The notes beneath the pieces are model-generated. The model ran no database searches, had not been told where the DNA came from, and saw only the letters and a program-made list of their open reading frames with translations. A stretch of DNA of 64,000 nucleotides from Siderastrea siderea. Its lineage: Eukaryota; Cnidaria; Anthozoa; Scleractinia; Rhizangiidae. The position numbers were made by a program, and so were the translations under genes. The stretch lies in the NCBI GenBank assembly GCA_964030785.1, contig OZ034968.1, positions 74,880,427-74,944,426 of the forward strand, written 5' to 3'. This document shows positions 1 through 12,000 of the stretch, in pieces; the stretch's first letter is position 1, and the number at the start of each line of letters is the position of its first letter.

Positions 1-3000
1 TTGCCTGTTTACGAATTGCTTCTGTCTCTCTCTTCACTGCTGCATCAAAGTCCTCTTTGCTGGAATACAGCGCCTAGGAAGTCAAACAAGTAAGGTTAAG
101 TCTAAACTAAAAATAAAGAGATCAATTGATATGACCAGCACAAAAATTTGAGTTGAATTTCCGGTCTACAATTACACTGGACAATTTTTAACCCGGTTTC
201 AGTTATAGAATACTAGAAAAAAATTTCCACACAACGAAAAACCTTAGTTCTCAGAAGTTTCACTGAGTAGAAAAACTTAAGCAAAAACCGCACAGGGATA
301 CTAGCAACAACAGCACAGAACTTTCCCAAAAAAGTACTGCACAATAGTTTCGAATTGAATGGTCACACTTCGGAAATTCACCAACAAACTCAAAAGTTAG
401 AACCACCTTGTACAGCACATTAAACAGTACCATAGGAAAGTAGTGCTTAGTAGTTTTTTTTTTCAATGGTCACACTTAACGATTTCATCCATAGACTGAC
501 TCTGAGATTGACAGCGCCAACGCAAGTCTTTGTTGCAACAACATGTTGCATGGGTTGAAACTGTGTCATATAAATGTTGCGTTAAAGGCAGTTACATCCA
601 ACATAAGATTGTAGCGACCGGGGGAACTTGTTCACAGTCTATAGCGACCGTGTTGCGTTAACAGCTGATCCTTTCGTGAAAGCACCGTTTAAAGTATTGT
701 TGTCGTTCAACACTAAAATTGTCACGGATGAAAGACACCCACAACAATATCATAAAAATACAGGCAAAACCACTGAAGCAAGCATGGCTAACCTCTTTTT
801 TCACGGTGTGTTCATTAACATTATGTCCAAAACAAACAACAGTCTTGAAAAAACTCCACAGAACCATGATCTTTGCTCTTTGATCCGAAAGACAATGATC
901 AGATGATATCCAACAATTGAGAACTCTTCGCTGCCACAAACACGCTTAGCGAAGAGGGCGATCGCATTTTACCACCACTTAATTTAAGCCAAACAATTTG
1001 ACGTTTGAAAAAGATGTCCAAAAAGTCTGTATGGGTCGTGGATTTTCTCGACAAGGTTTTAAAGTAGCATTTCTGTTAACAACACAATAACGCCATTTCT
1101 ACTCAGTGTTTACAAAGCCATTTGAAAGTCACTAGCCACCAGCACGTGAGGCTTTCGCGCGTTAAAGGTTTCCAGTCTCCATATAAGGAATGTTGCCGCA
1201 TTGACGCGTTACATGACAGGTCACTCAGTATATTAACCAATGGGACGCGTGCTTTATCCTAACAAGAATCCATAAAAGGACTCCGACCCCGACTTTGTTT
1301 TTGTTTCCAAACAAACGTCAAACACCAGTCCACTACTTACTGATCATTAATATTAAATGACATCAGGATCGCTAATGGAAGAATCCGCGAGCCACCTGTC
1401 TACTGATTCGTTTTGACAACAAAACAGTCAAAACAATGACTTCAAACGGAAATAACTTGTTATCACGAAAAAGCTTTTTTTCTCCGTTTATGTTTTTACG
1501 AGTATATTCTGTAATTTGACACAGATCTTCTCGCACGTTTCTAAATCTTCAACCCAGTTTAATTGAGAAAGTCGCTAAAAGAATCCCTCTTCAATCCATC
1601 AAAAATTGCTATTGGAATTGTGTCTAAGTACTAAAATGAAAACGAAATTCTAAGATTCAAATACCGAATAAATGAGCCGGGGTAGTATTTACATAGTGAT
1701 GAAGTCTACTCTGTCAACATATTTTAACCTCGAGCTATGCTAATAAAATGAAGGACTGGTTTGAAATTCTTCCTCAGCAAAGGACATGTTTTGCAATGTG
1801 ACAAGTTTTCCTCTATTAAAGCAAACTTCTTTGTTTCGTTATTTACGTTTTCATTCTATGCTTGAAGATTCTTTTTGCAAGAATACAGAATGAAAGGAAA
1901 CAAGACATAGCATCAGGCTTTTGCCAAATTCAGCGGGCTAATCTGAAATATTTATACATATTAGTCTGTTGATTTTCATTTCATTCAGCCTCTGACACAA
2001 AATCCTGAGTGAATTAGAACGGCATTAAAAAGCCAGGGACCTGTAATTTTGCTACTTGGTTGGTTCGTGCTTCAGAAGGGTTATTCAAAAATGAGTTTAA
2101 AATATTCAGAATTCTAGCTATTTATAGCTATTTATAGGCGACGGAAACCAAATAACTTCTGCATGTGTTTCACTTGCAAATAAAATTCTTCGAAATGGTA
2201 TTTTTCTTTATACTAATCAGGCTTTGGTTTTAGAATTTCTTCAATTTACAAAACAAATCCGATATGCATTTGCATTTGAATTTACATTGCGAAACACAAG
2301 TCGAATGAAAATCAAACTATACCGGTTCAAACAAATTTTTGTATTCTCGATGAAAGCGTTTGCAGCGAACCCAGGGTTGATATATAGATTTTAACAAATA
2401 CACTGTCAATACTGTCAATTTCTATACCAATTATTTTAGGGTGTTTTAAGGTACGACTTTTGGTTTTTGCTTTTACCTTCTCGCGCGGCGGTTCCTCTTC
2501 GTTAACCTCAATTTTGCTCGTGTTTGGCGCGGACTGGTTTTCTATAACCTCCGGTTCTTCTGCGACGTTATCTTCTGTTCTTTCAGTTTCTGTTTTCATC
2601 ACCTGAAAAAAAAATTATACCCCGAATGTTTTCATCTACGCGAGGTGGGCGGCGACGTTGAAACAGTTTTAGTTTACGCTAGTCTGTAGGATCTAGGAAT
2701 AAGCTAAAGAGAGCTGAAAAAATTTAAATATATTTAAAATTTAAATCTGCTGGAAAATGCGTGGGCACAAAACGTCATGCAATCGAATACTTTATCAACT
2801 TTACTGCATTGGAAATTTTAATTTTTTTTGAAGCCGCAGAGAAGTGAATAAAACGTTAATGTACGGTCTTCAAGAAAAAAAACTAAATAAAGACGTTTGG
2901 CGGCCAGCATGACAGACAAAGAAGAAGAAGGGAAGAGAAAAAGGAAATTTTACAAAATGTCAGTATAAAAGGTTCTATGTTTCTAATTTCCTTAATGGAC

Positions 3001-6000
3001 CACCAAAATCATCTGTAATAAGCAATCACAGCTGAAAATTAATAAACAAAGCCTGCAAAATTGAAGTCCTTCCACATAATTGAGGAACTTTATCTTACCG
3101 TGTTTTTTTCCGGTTCCTGGGGGGATAACGTTTATGTTCGTCTCGTAGGGAGATTGCGTGACGAAAAAATGAAATACCTAATAATCACTTCCAAAGAATA
3201 CAGATTTTATCTGGACTTGATCGAGGACTAAATTTCACTTGATTTACCTCATTTAATTTTGAAGGAGAGAAATTCAACAATTTGTCCACTCCACAGGGAC
3301 TTTCAGTTTGTTGTGTTGATGCAAGATCACTATTAGCGTGACGTCTCGTAACCCCTGTTGCCTTTAAGCTGGGCAATGGAGAATCCATCAATAGAAGATT
3401 GTCGCCCATGCTAAGGTAAACAAACAAACAAACAAACAAACCAGTAAGTAAATAAAGTACAGATGCAGGCTAATCTAATTCAGCCGAACTTTCATGTTAA
3501 TCAAGGCAAGAATATATAACAACGGTTATTATGTGAGGAAGTGTTAGACATCATAAACGACACTTTTGGGAAAATTAATGTTTTGTGCATAACTGCTGAC
3601 CAGATGATTTCACATGCTCCTGGGCACACATCCCACTAGTGATGACACCTTGTGGTGATTTTACATGACACAATGTGCAATGTCATCATGTGGTCATGAT
3701 CATCAAAATCAATGAATATATATATTTCATGAGCATGCGTCTCTGCTCTCAGCCGGTGAAGGAGCTGGGGTAACACTTTACAAGTGAAGAAGGCTCTGAC
3801 TAGAAAAGCAATTTCTCACCTCGGAGGCTTTGTTGGTAGAATGTCTCTCATGCCCACTCTGTTTTTCACTGTTACAATTAAAATCCAAAAGGAAAGGTTT
3901 AGGTTTAGCCTTAATACTGGCATAATGTTTCCTGTGCATTTCCCCCATTCCTTTTGTTATTTTTGTAATCTCAACAGAATAACTGCCAGTTGTTGAAGCT
4001 ATCAGTGGTACACAAATGATTATCAAGAAAGGTTCTATACAGAATGGCTTTAAGGCCTGTTCACATGTTCCCAAAAAATTGTCACTTTCTGTTATACAGT
4101 GTAAGTAGACACCTCACAGTAGTGGTCATGTGAAACTTCTCTTAATAAGAGACACACCTTTTAACAAAAAGTGTCTGTCAAACTTAGACATTTGTGGACA
4201 GGGTTGTTTTTAGCCCACTTCACTGACCATTTATTTCATTCCATGGTCTGAAAAATGATCACATAATCACAGGTTTCTAGTCTGCTACTGCAAAATTTGT
4301 AACACTGAACAATGAACAACAAATATTTCAACTAGCAAACATCACAGATATCTTCAAATAATACCTTTACTGAAATAAAAAAAAATGTTCTGTGCTAGAT
4401 ATAAACATTATCTTTAGGAATTGTGTCATTTGAGCCTATGAGAGCTCAGACTGCAAGTAAAAATTCATTCGCCAAAAGTGGAGCATTGCCAATCTTGGAT
4501 GTCCTGCAGTCAACAAACTTGTGATCACATGGCCATTTCTTTCAAACCACAGAGTAAAAAATACAGGTTAAAAAATACTCAAGAGATTGCAGTGTTCCAG
4601 ATTACTTATAATGCAGAGGGTCAATAAAGAATTCTGAGGGGTCAATAGATGTGGATCTCTTCAAATCTTCCCAAGCTGGCCATTTATTTTGTCGGGTCAT
4701 GATGTTGCCAGCTTTGTTGGGTTTTTGACCCGAGACCCCTATCTTAAATGGAACACTGCTCTTGTCTACTGACATCTCAGATGGACAGTTAACACTGCCG
4801 AGATTATTGAATGCAGAGTAGCCTGGCTTTCAAAAAGCCACCAAATGAGAATAGGCATTCACTTGTGGTTACAATTAAGTGATCTATTCTTTTTGCAAAA
4901 TGTGACTGATCCGGCCTGGACAGGACTAATGGTCTGTTGAATCAGGTGAAAAGATCAAGTACACGTCACTTACTTGGGCTTTGTGGACTTGCTCCTTTAA
5001 CAAGAGGGTCAAACTTGACATAAAGAGATTGACGGGCCAGGGCTGACTGCAATCAAACAAAATATAACAACAGGATGAGGGCACCATTGCCAACATGCAC
5101 TGCTGTGTTTTAAAATGCTAACAAGTCTCCAAGGATTGGAAAAATACGTTAATATGTTAATTATAGTAAATATTTTCCCTTGATGGTATTAAATGTGAAT
5201 CCTTTTACTATGATTATTACTTCCACATTTTAACTATAACAATCATCATCATATCATACTGACCAAATTTATTCTAATCTAAAAAGAAAAAAAAGCATCA
5301 ATAAAAAGAAAGATTAATTTTTGACCTTGAAATTATCTGCAAGAGTGCCAAAATTATCATGATGAGGAAACTAAATCAAACCTGAGTGGAACTGAATTTT
5401 AACCAAAATTCATATAAATCTTAAGTAAAATATAAGTATCTGGTAAGCTTTAGTTGGGCTTAGAAATATGTTGTTTGTGCATTCACCTCCTGTGATAAAC
5501 GAAAATGGAAGCCAAAGATGCAAAAACATTATATAAGAAAAATTATGTCGAACAGTTATTAAAAAAACTTTCCAACTCTAACTACTCTTGATGTCTGAAT
5601 ACAAACTGGGAGCAAAATGCTTAAAGAAAGTCCTATGGCAGCCTTCATTTCCATGTTCTATGGATTTCTAAAACCTTTTACTGTACCTCCAATTTAATAT
5701 GATGCAAATTCTAAACAAAAAACATAAAATACTGATACCACAATATTAAGCACTTCTCCCAGGGCACAAAGGCAGAACTGAAGAAATTCAAGTATATTTA
5801 ATGATGATACCTTTACTTTGGAAAACACAGACATCTGCCTATTAACATACCAAGAAATGCAATGACACGCTTCTCCATTTGTGAAAAAAATTCTTGTGAT
5901 ATTTTTTGTTAAACTTCCGATGTCTGCACTATTTTTGTCTGTTATTCATTCAAATTTCCTTGCAGGTGTTTTATGTGACATATTTATAATCAAACAACCA

Positions 6001-9000
6001 ATAGAAAGACAAACAGGATAAGATTTAAAAGGTGAGACAGGTCAAATCAATTGTCTGAAAAAAAAAAACCATATGAAATCTTAAATAATTTATGACCAAT
6101 GTCTACTATTGCTGGGTTGAGAAGAAATTGAGGAGACATTTTTGGGATCTTGTTATAGAATGTTTGGATTGATTGAAGATCATTTTAAATTATTGCAATG
6201 TCTGATGTGAAAAATGTAACCTGTTTAATGGCAGTTTAGTGGAGAGAACAAAAACTGAGTAACAGGTAAACAGAATACTAGTGAACATGGGATTGTAACT
6301 TACTTATGTTTAGTTGGGGCATTTTCTAATACACCAACTTGATTTAATGAAAAACAGTATACTTTTCAAAGAAATGCATTGCTTATGGGGAAAAGGTAAG
6401 AGGGTTTTCGATTTATTTAAGAGCTGGAGGTCAGAGATTTTAAGACCTACTTCAAGCTTTTTCAGCTGACTTTGCAGTTTACTAAAAATGCTCTAAACTG
6501 ACAGGAGTAACTTATGAATTGATCTGAATCATCCACCTTCTTGTAATTCTTGCTGCTTACTCAAGAGGCCTTGATCACAGTAGTTGTGGTATTTTCTAGT
6601 ACTGTTATTCTTGTGTATACAATTTGGTCAAAAGTAAATGAAACCCAAAATGATGGTTGAACCTCATGATATTTAGACTGCACAGTAGGTGTAATGTATT
6701 TATGTTACATTGTTAATTAAATAGTTAACAAGAAATTGAATGACAAAACCACAGCGTAGCTCTAGTCCTTAAATCCTCCTTGTTCAATCTGTCCATTTCA
6801 CAGACCAATTATTATTTTACTTTCGATTATATTACCTCTTTAAAGTCTGTATTGCTGGCGCCGCACTGTTCAAGGTAATCTAGCTCCCACATGGCTGTAG
6901 TAAACACAAACAGTGACAATGAACATAAGTGGGTGCAAGTTAATTGTCACAAAAGACACTAACAGGAGATGCGGTGATTAAAATGTAGTGGTTTGTTGGT
7001 TGGACTTTTGAGCAGAAGATCAGTGTAGAGAGTCCAGGTCTCTGCCTTCACATCAGTATCCTTTCCTTAGAAAAGACACCTTATGCTAAATTGACTCTGT
7101 AAACAGGTGTGTAAATTGCAGGCCAGGTTAAGGTCTGTGTCCATAACACCAGTCACAGCTGAACGTGCTTGATGGGACCTTGATGTTCAGGTGATTTTGA
7201 TGTGTTGCAGGTTAAATTTACTCACAAGACAACACATTTTTTGAGATAATTAAAACTTTACTTAACATGGGTCAATGTATTTAGCCTTAACAGACCACTC
7301 AGGGAAACTTATGGATCAGGGCGTGTACTTAAGGGCGGTGCCTCCTAATACAGATGTATTTTTGCAAAGGTTATGACTATGGAGGGAAAGTAGATCTTAG
7401 CAAGGGTTATTGGAATCCAAAAAGAAAAATGTGGGTAACCCTGCATTTTTCAGAGATAATTAAGCAACCATAATTCCAAAAAAGCAGTAAAATACAGAGA
7501 ATGTATGGCAATTTCTTTCCAAATTTAAGCTCAATCAGGGATTCACATTAGCAGTCATCAGGTCGTCCGCGACGACTAAAAAGTGCTACAGACGAGACAG
7601 TATCAAAATCACAAACTCATCCGGTGGATGAGTAAGTTTTAAGGAGCAAATTTTTTTCTTCAATTTCTCACCAGTCACCTGTACCTGTACCTGAGTTTTG
7701 AATGTCCACCAGCTATTTAGTGATTCCGCACTGTAGTAAACAGAAGATTAACATTCTGTAAACTTCGTTTCGTTGCGCATACGACCATACGACATCTTTC
7801 TCTTAGAAGTGAAAAGTTTGCAGGCTCAATTTTTTGTTCTCGACCACTGACATACTACAGTGATATGCAAACACAAAGACTCTCACCCTTTGGCCGCATG
7901 TGAGTTTCGCAAAATGTAGCGCTACTTTGACATGGTGTTGCCACCACCGCAGAAGAAAAAAAATGGTGAGCCTTCCGAGCAAAGTTCTAAATACGAACAA
8001 GAACAGTGAAAGCGTGCATTTTTGCAACATCATGGTAGCACAACAGGCAGGTGGAGACTTTGATGTCGTTGACAGGGAGAGGATTAAGATGGGAATGACA
8101 GTAGTGTTGCGGATGCAAGTGACATGGACAGCAATATTGAAAAATGCCAAGTTGAAAGTTTGATCAAGAAGTACTTGTAATTTAAGTAAATGCAGCAAAT
8201 CAATGCAGTTAAGTAGGTCTATCTTTTTAGTCCGTGTAGTTGAGTTTGTAAAATGAAAGTGACAGGAGCCTTACTGCGGTGCCGCTGTAGTACAATAGTG
8301 AAAATAAAATGCAACCTTTCCACTTACTTATTAACCTTCAGTTTTTGACTGTAATAATTTTGAAGGGGCGAGCAAAATTTTGTCAGGGCAAGTATCTTTT
8401 CTGACATCCTTGCCTGGCTGACGAGTTTCAAAAAAAGCTAATATGGATCCCTGCTCAATTATCTCTGAAAAATGCGTGGTCACCCCCAGTTTTCTTTTTG
8501 GACTCTGGTAGCCCTTGTTAAGATCTGCTTTTTCCACATAGTCATAAACCGCGCAAAACTATTGTTGTATTAGTGGGCAAATTCCTTAAGAAACTTTAAT
8601 ATTCCGAGATGCGCAGAACGTATGCCCAGTAACAAAAGGAGGCACCGTCCTTAAGGGTTTTCATGAAAGCTTTTGAGCAGGAGGGCAATTAGCATTCACA
8701 GGTTGGCAATAAAGTTTTATATTTAACTTCTTTGTAAGAAAAAAAAACTTGGTTGAGATGCTCAAAGTAGCAGGGCAAAATTACATTCACAGCCAGTCAA
8801 TCTGCTCACTGCCCCACCCTAAATTAATCAAGAGGACCCCTGGTTAAGTTATGTTCCAAGAAAAGGGGCTGTAGTCCTCTGTATTGTGGAAAATAAAAGC
8901 TTGTTAAGAAACAACTCAACCTAAAAGACTGTCATGAATCCAGCCCCAGGAGTTAAACCCCGGCCTGTCTAAATTGAAAAAAGGTTTACCAGATAACATT

Positions 9001-12000
9001 AAAAAGGTTATTTCACACCTTCACTAGCTGGTTTAAATGCATTATCTCCAAACTGATCTTCCTCTTCCTGCTGATTTCCAGCATCTTTCCCAAACATGTC
9101 TTGAACTTCGTCTGTCTTTTCGCTTCTGGGCAGATCTTCAAGAGTTTTTTGATCCTGAAACTCATTCTCTAGATCTGCGGGATTTACGGTAAAGAGTTGT
9201 GCTGACTTGTAGGAGTGTTCCTCACTTGTTATTTCTTTGAGCAAATTATCTGTTCTTTCATTTCCTGTATGCAGCACATCATCTTGTAGGGATGTGTTTT
9301 CTGCTAATTCATCGTGTACCAGGAGTTTATCAATGTCTTCATTACTATCCATTAAGTTGTCTATAGGCAAAGCATACGTAACATATTAATATTAATAAAA
9401 TAATTTTAACTCTGGAAAGTACTAATCATTTTCATTTGTCATGATAATCCTTATTTTCAATATTTATTATAAATTATTCTGAAAAGCCCCTTGGGGAGTG
9501 ACTAATAAATGGATAATGTACATGTTGTACATTACAAATGAATTTTTCAGGAGAAAACCTGTACTGTTATTTGAAGTTAACTATGTGATAAAAACATTTC
9601 TCAGAGACTTAATAAAACCAACCGAAAAGCATTTAGAGGCTTTCATCTGTAGATGATTATTCCACGGAATTTTGAACTTTTCAGCGAAACAGGCTTTGAG
9701 CCAGAAAATGAAAATTGGGCATTGTCGAGGGGTTTTCTTCTACAAAATGGAAAGGAATTACTATAGGTAAATTTTCAGTAAATCTCTTCAACGAGTAAAC
9801 ATCATTAGGATGCCAAGGCAACTTTATTCTGCCTAATACCTTGCAAGAAAACTTGCAAAGTGTTGAACATCCATGCAGCCATCTAGCATTATGCTGTCTT
9901 AGGGGCTGTTTACATGGAGAGAGGAAGATCTTAGCACTAGGAAGATCCTAGAAGGCAAAACAAACAGTTTACATGCAGAAATTTTGGTCAGGGTGGTTGC
10001 TGGAAATAAAATAAAACTGTCGGCCTTTAGGAGCTGAACGCCCGGCCGCTGCTATATTTGCTTTTCTGTCCCTAGTACTGGGATCTTGCGAGCGAAGGTA
10101 GTTTACATGGTGCTAGGATCTTCCTAATGCTAGGATCTTCCTATCTCCCAGCTAGGAAGATCCTAGCGCTAGGGCCAAGTACAACACTTTGCATGTAAAC
10201 TGAATACAGAAAACATATGGTGCTAGGATGATCCACCTTCTAGGATCTTCCTAGTGCTAGGATCTTCCTCTCTCCATGTAAACAGCCCCTTAGTTCTCAA
10301 CTATTCAAAATAGTACAGTCATTTAGTATAATATATTACTGTCAGCTCTTCATGAATATATATAACACACCCATGAGTTTTTGAACCACAAAAGTAACTG
10401 CTAGGATACAACAGTTAGCACTGACTGATGATAATTTGTAATTTTACTAATACCAATTGAAAATTATGGCAAACCTTGTTCAGGTGAAGTCCGTTCACTG
10501 CCAATAGGTGAAAAAGTCTGTGGACAGTCATCAGCGCCAATTTGTAACTTTGAAAAGTCTGACATGAGTGCTGTGTCCAGGTCATCGTCCTCAGTCATGT
10601 CAGGCACACTCAGGGCAGCACTCATGTCATTCCCATCATCACTGGCAGATATTTCTGGTTGAACTATTTCAGGGAGGTCTGAGCTTGTTGCCATGTTTGT
10701 TACTTTCTCCCTGTGACATTGGATGAAAACAAACAAATCAGTCAGAACTATTAATATTGAACACCCAAAATTTGGCAGGAGAGTTGGTTACGTGAGAGAT
10801 GGTTGCTCTTTGTTTTTGACAATAATTAACTACAATACAGATACACCAGATATGTTAGATTTCAGTTTACATTATGATTTGAGGTGGTTGCTTTTAAGGG
10901 CTGCTTTAGACAGCACAACTTTGTTCCATGTGGCAGGCTTACAAAGAGCCTACAATTGTTCTTTGTAAATCTTGCTTACTATTGTTGTGTATGACTAGAA
11001 AAATGCCCTAGGATTTTGAGACCATCTTAGCCATGAACATTATGACAAGAGTTGCATGTGATTTTTGCATGACCTTACATGTAGCAGTGCAAGCTATAAA
11101 GTTGCATACCACAGTTGTAAGTAAATCAAAGTCACACCCTTTAATTTGGCCTTAAGAGAGGTGGTTGCTTGGGGTGGTTTGATTGTATATTTGGGTATTT
11201 TAAACTCAGGACTTGGGATGCTATGATACATTGTTCCTGCCCTCACCTACAGCAGGGTAAATCAGCTATGAGGTCGTCAAGCCACTCCTGTGAAAAGAAA
11301 GACAAACACAAGTGATTCAATTTCATCATTTTAATCTAGAAAACTAGCCAAGAACCCAAACTTTTTCAAGACATTTGTCCACTTGTTGACCCCAGTAGAT
11401 TTTGGGCCTTCTTTGCCACAAAAATTTCACATTTTTCTCACCCTTGCTGCTTCAGTGTATAGTTTGTGATCTTCCTTGGTCACAATTTGAGTTCTCTCCG
11501 TCCAATTTTCTTCTTCGTCAAGTTTACGAATCTCCTGCCAGTCACCTGATGATACACCACTGTAAGGGATTGTGTGACGTACAGGAGAGTTCTTGAAGGA
11601 AACCTGTTCAGAGAATTTTAAGAACAATAAAAATGAAAAAGTATAAACATCTCAGGTACACTGCACATCCCACTTCAGGATTCACAAGTGCTTTTTACTC
11701 AGGTATTAAAAAATGGAAACCTCATGATCTTTCTAAAGCCAATGATTATATACCATGATCTCTAAACAAATTCTAACCATTTGCTCATTAATGTAATCTT
11801 TTGGGATGGAACCTTCTATTTTTGAGGGATGGGGAGAGGCTGGACAAATCCCGCCTCAAAAAATTCCTGTAATGACTCTGCAGAACGAAATAAAAATATC
11901 TTTTTTGTCACCTTCAGCAAATACTTCATGGCTATAATACATACTGCACATACACCCGTACAGATGTTAGGGATTTACTTGAGAATACTGCAGAAGAGAC

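Noticed and set aside
7803..8198. 131-codon minus-strand frame with an overlapping plus-strand frame
   Set aside because: Inside the TTAA element, no similarity, and both strands are open, which suggests chance.
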